Made by a program: the position numbers and the translations under genes. Shown here piece by piece: positions 18,452 to 27,143 of a stretch of DNA of 58,306 nt (the first letter of the stretch is position 1; the number at the start of each line of letters is the position of its first letter). This stretch comes from Flavobacteriaceae bacterium. GTDB lineage: Bacteria; Bacteroidota; Bacteroidia; Flavobacteriales; Flavobacteriaceae. The notes under the pieces are model-generated. The model saw only the letters and a list, made by a program, of their open reading frames with translations, was not told the origin of the DNA and made no database searches. The DNA lies in the NCBI GenBank assembly GCA_029252265.1, contig JAQXBT010000029.1:1-58306 (forward strand). The letters are read 5' to 3'.

Positions 18452-19885
18452 TCCTAAAAAAGTTAAGAGCCCATTAAGGGGGAGGAGTTCGTAGCCGATG
18501 ACATAGCCGCCTAAAAATCCTGAAGGTATTTTTCCAATTAAAAACACAATCGTCACTGAAGCGAGTGCAACCATCCAAACATACCGATCTTTGATCTTAT
18601 AATTTGTAAAGATTCCAAAAGAAAAGAGTCCCAAAAGAGGCCCGTAGGTGTAACCCGCGACGGTTAATAAGCTGTCAATAACGTTGGAGTTTAGGATGTA
18701 TTTAAAAGCGATGATGACCACCACTAAAAGTACACTCATTCCAATATGTGTTTTTTTACGAATTGATTTTTGCTCTTGTTCAGATTTATCTTTCAGATCC
18801 AAAATATCTACACAAAAAGAGGTCGTCAAGGATGTTAAAGCACTATCGGCACTACTGTAAGCAGCGGCAATCAATCCCAAAATAAAAGTAACACCTAGTG
18901 TAATTCCTAAACCACTGTTCAAAGCAATTTCTGGAAATAATAAATCTGTTTTAGGTTTGCCGTCTAGAAGTGGAATTGCGATATTATTTTTCTTGGCATA
19001 AATAAATAATAGCGCCCCAAGAAGCATAAATAAAAAGGTCACAAAAGTAAGTACAATGCTAAAGGATAGCATATTTTTCTGAGCGTCTTTTAGTGATTTG
19101 CAGGTTAGGTTTTTTTGCATCATGTCCTGATCCAATCCGGTCATACAAATGGTGATAAACAGACCGCCAAAAAAGGATTTAAGAAAGTAGTTTTTTTCTA
19201 GAATATTATCAGTATTAAAAATAGTGCTGTAGGATTTTAATTCATCAGAAGCCAGAAATTCTGTAAAACTCCAGCTCAAACTATCGGTGATAAAATAGAT
19301 GGACAATACCACTGCCGTGATCATAAATAAGGTTTGAAGCGTATCCGTCCAAACAATGGTTTTAATGCCGCCTCTAAAGGTGTAAATCCAAATTAGTAAA
19401 ATAGAAATGATGACCGTAATTTCGAAAGGGACATTCCACTCATTAAATACAAATTGTTGCAATACAATGGCGACTAAATACAATCGGAAGGCAGCGCCTA
19501 AAACTCGAGACACAAAAAAGAAAAAAGCCCCTGTTTTATGGCTTACAAACCCAAACCGTTGAAAAAGATACTCGTATATGGAGGTTAAATTTAATTTATA
19601 ATACACAGGAAGCAGCACAAAAGCGACCACCACATAGCCCACCATATAACCCAATACCACTTGAAAATAACTAAACTGAGAGGCATCCACCCAGCCAGGA
19701 ACCGATATAAAAGTAACCCCCGACAACGACGCGCCAATCATTCCAAAAGCCACCAGGTACCAGGGCGATTGTTTACCGGCTTTAAAAAAGTCCACATTGG
19801 AGTCGTTTTTCCCTGTCAAATATGAAATGAGAATTAATACTAGAAAATACCCTAAAAGGAGTGTAATAATTAAAAAAGAACTCAT
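18428..19885 (-). CDS. sodium:solute symporter (SSS family)
   Basis: 485 residues with about 13 membrane segments and the LeuT-like SSS pattern ([16 protein letters not shown] in the first broken helix, [55 protein letters not shown]). The last motif includes Ser residues that form the second sodium site in related transporters. The solute is unknown; sialic acid, sugars, proline and nucleosides are all in the family. The pseudogene stump of a secreted protein is divergent from it, about 50 bases away. Confidence 0.93.
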   Translation of the reverse strand: MSSFLIITLLLGYFLVLILISYLTGKNDSNVDFFKAGKQSPWYLVAFGMIGASLSGVTFISVPGWVDASQFSYFQVVLGYMVGYVVVAFVLLPVYYKLNLTSIYEYLFQRFGFVSHKTGAFFFFVSRVLGAAFRLYLVAIVLQQFVFNEWNVPFEITVIISILLIWIYTFRGGIKTIVWTDTLQTLFMITAVVLSIYFITDSLSWSFTEFLASDELKSYSTIFNTDNILEKNYFLKSFFGGLFITICMTGLDQDMMQKNLTCKSLKDAQKNMLSFSIVLTFVTFLFMLLGALLFIYAKKNNIAIPLLDGKPKTDLLFPEIALNSGLGITLGVTFILGLIAAAYSSADSALTSLTTSFCVDILDLKDKSEQEQKSIRKKTHIGMSVLLVVVIIAFKYILNSNVIDSLLTVAGYTYGPLLGLFSFGIFTNYKIKDRYVWMVALASVTIVFLIGKIPSGFLGGYVIGYELLPLNGLLTFLGLILIRRK

Positions 19886-19938
19886 GTGCTGAAATAGTAT
19901 TGGTTACCTTTACAATATTAACCAATTATAGCTTTATT

Positions 19939-20466
19939 ATGAATAAATCAACCTTTATTTTAAGGGTTTTCTTATTGTCGTTTTTATCTATCGAAGCTCA
20001 AGACTATCTTGAGATGATGAACTCAAACCAATACACAGTTTTAGAAGTTCAAAATGCTGCCTAAGCCTATTTTGAAAACAGAGATACTGGTAGAGGAACT
20101 GGCTACAAAAGTTTTAAACGCTGGGAGTATGATGCGATTCGCATGCAAGATGACAATGGACTTTTAAAGTCACCTTCGTTTTATTATAAGGAGTTAGAAC
20201 GGTACAATTCCTATCAAAACAATGCGGCGCAATTAGGACGAATGAATACGATCCCTAACTGGGAACAATTAGGGCCATCCTATTGGAATCAAACTTCGGG
20301 TTGGAATCCAGGGGTTGGACGAATTACCAGTATAGCCATTGATCCCAACGATGAAGATCATGTCATTATTGGATCTCCAGGAGGCGGTGTTTGGAAAACC
20401 ACTAATGGTACTGCAACCTGGACTGCATTAACAGAGAATCTCTCCAATATTGAGGGAGATTACTAA
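19939..20466 (+). pseudogene. truncated remnant of a large secreted beta-propeller (BNR/VPS10-like) protein
   Basis: An ATG at 19939 begins a signal peptide (NKSTFILRVFLLSFLSIEAQ) and a typical N terminus, but codon 42 is TAA (20062-20064). The same frame then runs on to 20466 and encodes NWEQLGPSYWNQTSGWNPG, GRITSIAIDPNDEDHVIIGS and GGGVWKTTNGTATW, which is the opening of the sortilin/BNR-repeat propellers that flavobacteria export by the type IX system. Intact relatives usually run to several hundred residues or more with a C-terminal sorting domain; here the frame stops after one blade. Both the nonsense codon and the missing 3' end mark it as dead. A start at 20143 would give a 107-residue product without a signal peptide. 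Confidence 0.85.
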
Positions 20467-20545
20467 AAAATTAATTGTAAACTAATTCCTATTTCAAAGG
20501 TTTATAGGTTTTTAAAATTATGACATAAGTTCGCATAATTTTATC

Positions 20546-20553
20546 TAAATTTG
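20546..20553 (+). promoter_or_regulatory. -7 element of recR, close to the start codon
   Basis: TAAATTTG ends four bases before the recR ATG at 20558, so the transcript may be leaderless. No TTG is seen at -33. Confidence 0.42.
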
Positions 20554-20557
20554 TGTC

Positions 20558-21175
20558 ATGGAATTTTCATCAAAATTATTACAAAGTGCTGTGGACGAAG
20601 TTGCGCAATTGCCGGGTATCGGACGTCGGACTGCTTTGCGTCTCGTGTTGCATTTGATGCGTCAGCCTGAGTCGCAGACACTTCATTTGGCGGATGCCTT
20701 GCAAATGATGCGTCAGAACATTAACTTTTGTAAAAACTGCCACAATATTAGTGATTCAGAATTGTGTGAAATTTGCATCAATACCAACCGTCAACAAGAT
20801 GTGGTGTGTGTGGTAGAAGACATTAGAGATGTGATGGCCATTGAAAGCACCGCATCATATAGAGGTGTTTATCATGTGCTAGGGGGTAAAATATCTCCCA
20901 TGGATGGCGTCGGACCTCATGACTTAAAAATTAACAGCTTAATTGAAAAAATTCGCATAGGAAATACCAAAGAACTCATTTTTGCGTTGAGTTCTACGAT
21001 GGAAGGCGATACGACTAATTTTTATATTTTTAAACAAATTCAAGATACCAATGTAAAAATTTCAACGATTGCTCGTGGAATTTCTGTCGGAGACGAATTA
21101 GAATATGCAGACGAAGTCACGCTTGGACGTAGCATCACCAATAGAATTCCATTTGAACTCTCTCTTAAATCCTAA
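20558..21175 (+). CDS. recR: recombination mediator protein RecR
   Basis: Works with RecF and RecO to load RecA onto gapped DNA. The 205-residue protein has the helix-hairpin-helix [12 protein letters not shown] at about 18-29, a four-Cys zinc finger (CKNCHN, CEIC) near 55-72, the Toprim segment [15 protein letters not shown] and the C-terminal [15 protein letters not shown]. The length and motifs are standard. The glycosyltransferase gene starts 6 bases after its stop. Confidence 0.97.
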   Translation: MEFSSKLLQSAVDEVAQLPGIGRRTALRLVLHLMRQPESQTLHLADALQMMRQNINFCKNCHNISDSELCEICINTNRQQDVVCVVEDIRDVMAIESTASYRGVYHVLGGKISPMDGVGPHDLKINSLIEKIRIGNTKELIFALSSTMEGDTTNFYIFKQIQDTNVKISTIARGISVGDELEYADEVTLGRSITNRIPFELSLKS

Positions 21176-21181
21176 ATTATC

Positions 21182-22270
21182 TTGAAGCTATCAGTTGTCA
21201 TTCTAAATTATAATGTGCGCTACTTTCTGGAACTTTGCTTGCAAAGTGTAGAAGCAGCTTTAGTCGATATTCCTTCAGAAATTATTGTGATAGACAATAA
21301 TTCAAAGGATGACAGTTGCAAGATGGTAAAGGAACAATTCCCGTCAGTAGTTTTAATTCAGAACACATCAAACGTAGGGTTTTCAAAAGCCAATAATCAA
21401 GCAGTTAAAGTTGCCAAGGGTGCGTATGTTTGTATTCTAAACCCAGATACAGTGGTCGCGGAAGATACTTTTAAAACAATTCTCACCTTTGCAGATACAC
21501 AAACAAACTTAGGAATTATTGGCTGTCGATTGATTGATGGTTCTGGGAAATTCCTTCCTGAGAGCAAACGAAATATTCCTGTAGTTAAAATTGCGATCAA
21601 AAAAATACTTGGAAATTCTCAACTGTATTATGCGACTCATGTTAAGGAACATGAGACCGCAAAAGTTGAGGTTTTAGTGGGGGCATTTATGTTACTCAAA
21701 CGATCGTTATATAAGTCCTTAAATGGCTTCGACGAAGATTATTTTATGTACGGAGAGGACATCGATTTTTCTTATAAATCGCTTAATGAAGGCTATGATA
21801 ATTATTATTTTGGAGGCACCACCGTTATTCATTACAAAGGCGAAAGTACACGAAGAAATGAAAAGTATCTCAAACGGTTTTATGGTGCCATGCAGATTTT
21901 TCATCAAAAACATTTTAAATCTAATTTCTTTTCTGATTTCTTAGTTTCCGTAGTAATCAAACTATTAGTTCGATTAAAACCGTTAAAACGACAACAACCA
22001 GAAATTAGATATAAGTCGGTATTAATTTCATCAAATCCAGAAGCTCAATTAGTTGAAAAATTAAATCCAACGCTGATCACTTCAATAGATGAAGTAAGCG
22101 CAAGTTCTGAATTTATTTTTGATGCATCAACGATGTCGTTTAAGACGATTATTGATCAGATGCAGGTTTCTAAACCCAGACAGTCTATTTATAAAATTCA
22201 ACCCAGAAATTGCACCTATATCCTTGGGAGTAATTCAGCGGACAGTATCGGAGACGTAATACAATTCTGA
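21182..22270 (+). CDS. glycosyltransferase family 2 protein
   Basis: 362 residues, starting at a TTG codon. The start is supported because the GT-A fold begins at once (KLSVVILNYN) and no ATG precedes it after the recR stop. The nucleotide-sugar site shows DNNSKDDS at about 38-45, NPDT in place of DxD near 89, and the catalytic acidic stretch GFDEDYFMYGEDIDFSYK near 180-197, as in rhamnosyl- or galactosyltransferases of the WcaA/RfbF type. A C-terminal extension of about 90 residues (after residue 270) has no recognised domain. It probably adds sugars to surface polysaccharide or glycolipids. Confidence 0.92.
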   Translation: MKLSVVILNYNVRYFLELCLQSVEAALVDIPSEIIVIDNNSKDDSCKMVKEQFPSVVLIQNTSNVGFSKANNQAVKVAKGAYVCILNPDTVVAEDTFKTILTFADTQTNLGIIGCRLIDGSGKFLPESKRNIPVVKIAIKKILGNSQLYYATHVKEHETAKVEVLVGAFMLLKRSLYKSLNGFDEDYFMYGEDIDFSYKSLNEGYDNYYFGGTTVIHYKGESTRRNEKYLKRFYGAMQIFHQKHFKSNFFSDFLVSVVIKLLVRLKPLKRQQPEIRYKSVLISSNPEAQLVEKLNPTLITSIDEVSASSEFIFDASTMSFKTIIDQMQVSKPRQSIYKIQPRNCTYILGSNSADSIGDVIQF

Positions 22271-22280
22271 TATTTATAAG

Positions 22281-22307
22281 TTGTTTCATCTATTTTAGTT
22301 AATTTTG
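22281..22307 (+). promoter_or_regulatory. promoter of the E2/exonuclease/FAH/cinA operon
   Basis: TTG (22281-22283), 16 bases, then TAATTTTG (22300-22307); the spacing is one base shorter than the usual 17-23. The ATG at 22342 follows after 34 bases. Confidence 0.5.
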
Positions 22308-22341
22308 TAGTCTATATTAATTTACCTATTTGCATAAAACT

Positions 22342-23667
22342 ATGGCAAAATTTGAACTTAAATTACCCAAAATGGGTGAGAGTGTAGCCGAAGCCACGCT
22401 GACAGCATGGCTCAAAGAAGTAGGCGATACCATTGAAGCTGACGAAGCAGTTTTAGAAATTGCAACAGACAAGGTCGATAGTGAAATACCGAGTGAAGTT
22501 GAAGGCATCTTAATTCAGAAATTATTTGAAGTGGATGCGATTATTGAAGTTGGACAAACGATTGCCATTATTGAGACAGAATCTAGTTTTGAGACTGTCA
22601 ACGCGTCTATTCCAGACGTCATCCCATCTAAAGAACCAGTAGAAGCTGTGGAATTAGAATCCTCTATTGAAAAAGTTCAAGAGACCTTGACTTCGATAAC
22701 CTCAAATGATGCACGTTTTTACTCGCCCTTAGTAAAAAATATTGCTAAAAAAGAAGGCATTTCACAATTAGAACTGGATGCTGTTAAAGGCTCTGGACAA
22801 GAAGGACGAGTGACCAAACAAGATATATTATCCTATTTGTCAAATAAAACTAATTCGCCACAACCGAAGTCACAGCCAGTCGCACAAGAGCAGCAAGTGG
22901 ATACTAGTATCCTATCGCCACCTTCAATATCTGCCGTCACCCCAGTGGTTAGCCGTGGTGAAGATGAAATCATTGAAATGTCGCGGATGGGCAAGTTAGT
23001 TTCTAAGCATATGACGAATTCACTTCAAACGGCGGCACATGTGCAGTCTTTTATTGAAGTAGATGTGACTAAGATATGGAACTGGAGGCTAAAAATTAAA
23101 GATGGTTTTAAAGCACGAGAAGGGCAAAACATCACTTTTACCCCAATATTTATGGAAGCTGTGGCACATGCATTAACCTTACATCCAATGCTGAATGTGT
23201 CGGTTCAAGATGGAAAAATAATCAAACGAAAAAACATCAATATCGGAATGGCTGCGGCTTTAGAAGATGGCAATTTAATTGTCCCCGTCATCAAAAACGC
23301 AGATCAATTAAACCTTATTGGGATGACAAAAAGAGTCAATGATTTAGCGATACGTGCACGAAATAATCAATTAAAACCAGATGATATTCAAGATGGAACC
23401 TATACAGTGACCAATGTCGGCGGATTTGGAAGTATCATGGGAACGCCTATCATCAATCAACCACAAGTTGGAATTCTTGCGCTTGGAGCCATCAGAAAAG
23501 TCCCAGCAGTGATTGAAACTAGTGAAGGCGATTTTATTGGAATTAGACAAAAAATGTTTTTATCACATTCTTATGATCATCGAGTGGTCAATGGAGCGCT
23601 TGGCGGTCAGTTTATAAAAACTGTAAAAGAATACCTCGAAGCATGGGATGAAACTCGAACACTATAA
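22342..23667 (+). CDS. dihydrolipoamide acyltransferase (E2) of a 2-oxo acid dehydrogenase complex
   Basis: 441 residues from the ATG at 22342 (a TTG four codons earlier is possible but adds nothing to the domain). The lipoyl domain occupies residues 1-78 with the lipoylated Lys in ATDKVDSE, a linker follows, then the E1/E3-binding domain (FYSPLVKNIAKKEGI, VKGSGQEGRVTKQDIL) and the acyltransferase domain from about 210. The active-site His is present in SYDHRVVNGALGG, but the family's HxxxDG Asp is Asn here. Most like branched-chain 2-oxo acid dehydrogenase E2 of flavobacteria; E1 genes are not in this window. It heads a compact four-gene operon. Confidence 0.93.
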   Translation: MAKFELKLPKMGESVAEATLTAWLKEVGDTIEADEAVLEIATDKVDSEIPSEVEGILIQKLFEVDAIIEVGQTIAIIETESSFETVNASIPDVIPSKEPVEAVELESSIEKVQETLTSITSNDARFYSPLVKNIAKKEGISQLELDAVKGSGQEGRVTKQDILSYLSNKTNSPQPKSQPVAQEQQVDTSILSPPSISAVTPVVSRGEDEIIEMSRMGKLVSKHMTNSLQTAAHVQSFIEVDVTKIWNWRLKIKDGFKAREGQNITFTPIFMEAVAHALTLHPMLNVSVQDGKIIKRKNINIGMAAALEDGNLIVPVIKNADQLNLIGMTKRVNDLAIRARNNQLKPDDIQDGTYTVTNVGGFGSIMGTPIINQPQVGILALGAIRKVPAVIETSEGDFIGIRQKMFLSHSYDHRVVNGALGGQFIKTVKEYLEAWDETRTL

Positions 23668-23669
23668 TT

Positions 23670-24446
23670 ATGCAACTAAACCTAAACAAATCCATTTGTT
23701 TCTTTGATTTAGAAACCACCGGTATCAGTATTACCAAAGACCGAATTGTTGAAATTTCTATTTTAAAAGTAAACCCCGATGGTTCAGAAGAAAAGAAAAC
23801 CTGGTTAGTAAATCCAGAAATGCCAATTCCGCCACAAGTCGTTGCAGTTCACGGTATCACCAATGAGAAAGTGGCCAATGCACCTACATTTAATACGCTT
23901 GCGAAAGAAGTTAATACGTGGATTAAAGACTCTGATTTAGGAGGCTTTAATTCTAACCGTTTTGACATTCCTTTATTGGCTGAAGAAATGCTAAGAGCAG
24001 GTATTGATTTTGATATGAAAAACAGGCAATCGGTTGATGTGCAAACGATTTTTCATAAAATGGAGCAACGCACTTTGACTGCAGCGTTTAAGTTTTACTG
24101 TGATAGAAGCCTCGAAGATGCGCATAGTGCGGAAGCCGATACCATGGCGACCTATGAAGTTTTAAAAGCACAACTAGATCGTTATGAAGATTTAGAAAAC
24201 GATACAAAATTTTTAGCCGACTTTAGTTCTCGAAAAAAAATTGCAGACTTTGCTGGTTTTATTGCATATGATAAAGACGGAGATGAATGTTTTTCTTTTG
24301 GAAAACATAAAGGTAAAAAAGTGACGGAAATTCTTGAAAAAGAGCCTGGGTATTTTGGGTGGTTACTTTCAGCAGATTTCCCACTTTACACCAAAAAAGT
24401 ATTAACAGCCATCAAATTACGGGCGTTTAATAATAAACTTCAATAA
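23670..24446 (+). CDS. DnaQ-like 3'-5' exonuclease
   Basis: 258 residues. The DEDDh exonuclease motifs are clear: FFDLETTG (Exo I, about 11-18), GFNSNRFDIPLL (Exo II, about 91) and the terminal HSAEAD (Exo III with the catalytic His, about 152). A C-terminal extension contains FGKHKGKKVTEILEKEPGYFGWLL, the pattern found at the C terminus of exodeoxyribonuclease X-like proteins. It is not the polymerase III epsilon subunit by context. It begins 2 bases after the E2 stop and its stop overlaps the next start (TAATG). Confidence 0.92.
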   Translation: MQLNLNKSICFFDLETTGISITKDRIVEISILKVNPDGSEEKKTWLVNPEMPIPPQVVAVHGITNEKVANAPTFNTLAKEVNTWIKDSDLGGFNSNRFDIPLLAEEMLRAGIDFDMKNRQSVDVQTIFHKMEQRTLTAAFKFYCDRSLEDAHSAEADTMATYEVLKAQLDRYEDLENDTKFLADFSSRKKIADFAGFIAYDKDGDECFSFGKHKGKKVTEILEKEPGYFGWLLSADFPLYTKKVLTAIKLRAFNNKLQ

Positions 24447-25057
24447 TGAAGCTCATTTGTATTGGGCGTAATTATGCGCAACACATTTCAGAACTCAAAA
24501 ATGAAAAGCCAAATGAACCGGTTATTTTTTTGAAACCTGATACTGCAATCCTTTTAAAAAAACAACCCTTTTTTATTCCCGATTTTTCTGATGAGGTGCA
24601 TCACGAAGTCGAAGTCTTAGTGAAAATAAATCGCGTTGGAAAATACATCGATTCAAAATTTGCTCATAAATACTACGATCAAATTGGTTTAGGGATTGAT
24701 TTTACGGCACGAGATCTTCAAAAGAAACTCAAAGAAAAAGGATTGCCTTGGGAAAAATCAAAAGCCTTTGACGGCTCGGCTGTCGTTGGTAAATGGATAT
24801 CAAAATCCAATTTTGAGTCTCTTAATAATCTTCAATTTAGTCTACATAAAAATGATGAAGTAGTCCAGTCAGCGAGTACCAATGAGATGCTTTGGAATAT
24901 TGACGATATCATTGCATACGTGTCTCAGTTTTTTACTTTAAAAATTGGAGATATTATTTTTACAGGAACCCCTTCTGGTGTGAGCCGGGTGCAACCGAAT
25001 GATTCTTTAAAAGGATATATTGGCGAGGAAGAATTTTTTTCAATCAAAGTCAAATAA
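24446..25057 (+). CDS. fumarylacetoacetate hydrolase (FAH) family protein
   Basis: 203 residues, the minimal FAH catalytic domain. Metal-binding acidic residues lie in HHEVEVLVKI and in the later IGLGIDFTARDLQ segment, with the conserved ending IIFTGTPSGVSRV. Family members hydrolyse or decarboxylate diketo acids, or tautomerise acylpyruvates such as oxaloacetate; the substrate here is not determinable. It sits in an operon with an exonuclease and cinA, which suggests a damaged-metabolite housekeeping role as inference. Confidence 0.92.
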   Translation: MKLICIGRNYAQHISELKNEKPNEPVIFLKPDTAILLKKQPFFIPDFSDEVHHEVEVLVKINRVGKYIDSKFAHKYYDQIGLGIDFTARDLQKKLKEKGLPWEKSKAFDGSAVVGKWISKSNFESLNNLQFSLHKNDEVVQSASTNEMLWNIDDIIAYVSQFFTLKIGDIIFTGTPSGVSRVQPNDSLKGYIGEEEFFSIKVK

Positions 25058-25060
25058 CAT

Positions 25061-26311
25061 ATGAAAGCAGAAATAATTACGATTGGAGATGAAATTTTAA
25101 TTGGTCAAATCGTGGACACTAATTCTGCGTTTATAGCTTCAGAATTGAATAAAATAGGCGTAACAGTGTATCAAATCACATCCGTTCAAGATGACAAAAC
25201 TCATATTTTGAAGGCGTTTGAAGCAGCTGAAAAACAGGTTGATATTGTAATTATCACTGGCGGACTTGGTCCCACAAAAGATGATATTACCAAAACTACC
25301 TTAGCCCAGTATTTTGATGATACCTTGGTGTATGATGAAGCAGTCTTAAAAAACATCAAGTACTTGTGGAAGCATTTTGTGAAACAACCCTTGTTACAGG
25401 TCAATATCGATCAATCGTTGGTGCTTTCTAAAGCCACAGCCCTCATGAATAAATCGGGAAGTGCACCTGGAATGTGGCTCGAAAAAAATAATACTATTTT
25501 CATATCATTACCCGGAGTGCCTTATGAGATGAAAGGCTTGATGAATGATGAGGTTTTGCCTAGAATCTCTGAAAAATTTGACCGTCCATTTATACTACAC
25601 AAAACACTTCTAACCTATGGGTTAGGGGAGAGTGTCATTGCCGATCGGATTAAGGATTGGGAAGCAGCCTTGCCAGAATCTATAAAACTTGCCTATTTAC
25701 CAAATTTAGGTAGAGTTCGATTGCGGTTGTCCTCAACAGGTTTCGATAAAGCAGCAATCACTGCGGGGGTCGACGCACAAGTTTCGAGCTTATTACCCTT
25801 AATAAATGATGTGTTTGTAGGGTTTGAAGAGCAATCGTCTATTGAACAAATCATTGGCAATCAACTTTTCAAACACGGAAAAACGCTTGCGGTAGCCGAA
25901 AGTTGCACTGGCGGTAAAATTGCAGAAAATATAACAGCACATCCAGGAGCCTCTGCCTATTTTAAAGGAGGGGTAGTGGCGTACTCAACTGCTATTAAAA
26001 TAAATGTTTTAAAAGTTGATTCTGAACTGATCGCTTCGAATTCCGTGGTCAGTATGGAAGTTGCTGAAGCGATGGCTCAAAATGTAAAAACCTTGTTTAA
26101 TTCAGATTACGGAATCGCAACCACAGGAAATGCAGGGCCTTCGAAAGGGGATTCGGACGAAGAAATAGGGACCGTTTGCATCGCAATTGCAACACCAGAC
26201 GGGGTTTTTTCACAGCAGTTTAACTTTGGAAAACAACGACTTAGGGTCGTTCAAAAAGCAGTGACGATGGCATTTACATTGTTTCAAAAAGAAATTTTCA
26301 AAAAATGCTAA
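25061..26311 (+). CDS. cinA: CinA family nicotinamide-nucleotide amidohydrolase / competence-damage protein
   Basis: 416 residues, full length with both domains. The N-terminal MoCF-like domain shows IGDEILIGQIVDTNS, TGGLGPTKDD and the ADP-ribose pyrophosphatase-type core; the C-terminal PncC-like domain shows the catalytic Ser/Cys region AESCTGGKIAENIT at about 279-292 and TTGNAGPS. Known members recycle NMN and ADP-ribose in the pyridine-nucleotide cycle. It ends the operon, 80 bases before rpmB. Confidence 0.95.
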   Translation: MKAEIITIGDEILIGQIVDTNSAFIASELNKIGVTVYQITSVQDDKTHILKAFEAAEKQVDIVIITGGLGPTKDDITKTTLAQYFDDTLVYDEAVLKNIKYLWKHFVKQPLLQVNIDQSLVLSKATALMNKSGSAPGMWLEKNNTIFISLPGVPYEMKGLMNDEVLPRISEKFDRPFILHKTLLTYGLGESVIADRIKDWEAALPESIKLAYLPNLGRVRLRLSSTGFDKAAITAGVDAQVSSLLPLINDVFVGFEEQSSIEQIIGNQLFKHGKTLAVAESCTGGKIAENITAHPGASAYFKGGVVAYSTAIKINVLKVDSELIASNSVVSMEVAEAMAQNVKTLFNSDYGIATTGNAGPSKGDSDEEIGTVCIAIATPDGVFSQQFNFGKQRLRVVQKAVTMAFTLFQKEIFKKC

Positions 26312-26319
26312 TATAAAGT

Positions 26320-26349
26320 TTGCGTACTTCTAAAGAATTCGTATTTTTG
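26320..26349 (+). promoter_or_regulatory. promoter of the rpmB-rpmG-DUF4295 operon
   Basis: TTG (26320-26322), 19 bases, then TATTTTTG (26342-26349) is a full match to the Bacteroidota TTG-N17-23-TAnnTTTG consensus. The leader to the rpmB ATG is about 35 bases. Confidence 0.75.
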
Positions 26350-26390
26350 CACCTCGTTTTGAAACAACAAAACAATTAAAGTTAAGAAAA

Positions 26391-26627
26391 ATGTCAAGAA
26401 TTTGTGAACTTACAGGTAAAAGAGCAATGTTTGGAAACAACGTTTCTCATGCCTTGAATAGAACTAAACGTAGATTTAATGTCAATTTAATCAAAAAACG
26501 TTTTTACATCCCAGAAGAAGATAACTGGGTAACATTGAAGGTGTCTACTGCAGCCTTGAAAACTATCAATAAAATTGGTATTCATGCAGCAATCAAAGAA
26601 GCAAAGTCTAAAGGTTTTTTAAAATAA
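26391..26627 (+). CDS. rpmB: 50S ribosomal protein L28 (bL28)
   Basis: 78 residues with the usual opening [20 protein letters not shown] and the basic core [10 protein letters not shown]. It is first in the operon rpmB-rpmG-DUF4295 and has the strongest promoter match in the window just upstream. Confidence 0.98.
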   Translation: MSRICELTGKRAMFGNNVSHALNRTKRRFNVNLIKKRFYIPEEDNWVTLKVSTAALKTINKIGIHAAIKEAKSKGFLK

Positions 26628-26650
26628 ACCAACGTTAAAAGCATTTTAAA

Positions 26651-26833
26651 ATGGCAAAAAAAGGAAATAGAGTTCAAGTAATATTAGAGTGCACTGAGCA
26701 CAAGGATTCTGGAAAAGCAGGAACTTCTAGATATATTACCACTAAGAATAAGAAGAATACACCGGATCGTATGGAGATTAAGAAATTTAATCCTATCCTT
26801 AAGAAAATGACGGTTCATAAAGAAATTAAATAA
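26651..26833 (+). CDS. rpmG: 50S ribosomal protein L33 (bL33)
   Basis: 60 residues: [38 protein letters not shown] and KEIK are diagnostic. Only one Cys is left of the four that bind zinc in C+ paralogues, so it is the zinc-free form. It lies 23 bases after rpmB and 47 bases before the DUF4295 gene. Confidence 0.98.
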   Translation: MAKKGNRVQVILECTEHKDSGKAGTSRYITTKNKKNTPDRMEIKKFNPILKKMTVHKEIK

Positions 26834-26880
26834 CTAGAAATTTTACGCAAGTAAAATTTCAAATGTAACACATTTGAATC

Positions 26881-27030
26881 ATGGCAAAGAAATCAGTAGC
26901 ATCCTTACAAACAGGATCAAAGCGTTTAACAAAAGCGATCAAAATGGTGAAGTCTCCAAAATCTGGTGCTTACATTTTTGTAGAATCTATTATGTCGCCT
27001 GAAAAGGTAAATGAGTTCTTAAGTAAGTAA
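26881..27030 (+). CDS. DUF4295 protein, probable ribosomal protein bL38
   Basis: A 49-residue basic protein: it opens AKKSVASLQTGSKRLTKAIK, continues VKSPKSGAYIFVESIMSPEK and ends NEFLSK. It is Lys/Ser-rich, with the sequence character of a ribosomal protein, and sits directly after rpmB and rpmG in the same transcription unit. DUF4295 is confined to Bacteroidota. As I recall, the Flavobacterium johnsoniae ribosome structure showed an extra large-subunit protein named bL38; I believe this family is that protein, but the link should be checked. The terminator at 27059-27093 follows. Confidence 0.9.
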   Translation: MAKKSVASLQTGSKRLTKAIKMVKSPKSGAYIFVESIMSPEKVNEFLSK

Positions 27031-27058
27031 TTAAGAACCCTTTTTATCAAACATATTT

Positions 27059-27093
27059 AAAGCTGCTTTTTTATAAAGCGGCTTTTATTTTTT
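27059..27093 (+). terminator. terminator after the ribosomal protein operon
   Basis: Arms AAAGCTGCTTT and AAAGCGGCTTT (one G-T pair) around a five-base loop, followed by TATTTTTT. It separates the ribosomal genes from ftsY. Confidence 0.85.
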
Positions 27094-27113
27094 AGTTTAC
27101 TCACTTTTAATGT

Positions 27114-27121
27114 TATTTTTG
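27114..27121 (+). promoter_or_regulatory. -7 element of ftsY
   Basis: TATTTTTG, an exact TAnnTTTG match 22 bases before the ftsY ATG, just downstream of the terminator. Confidence 0.5.
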
Positions 27122-27143
27122 TAAATAGATACATAGTTGACTT

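Noticed and set aside
20143-20466. Independent 107-residue gene
   Set aside because: It is the in-frame continuation of the signal-peptide-bearing frame from 19939 and encodes only the first blade of a propeller; not a functional gene by itself.
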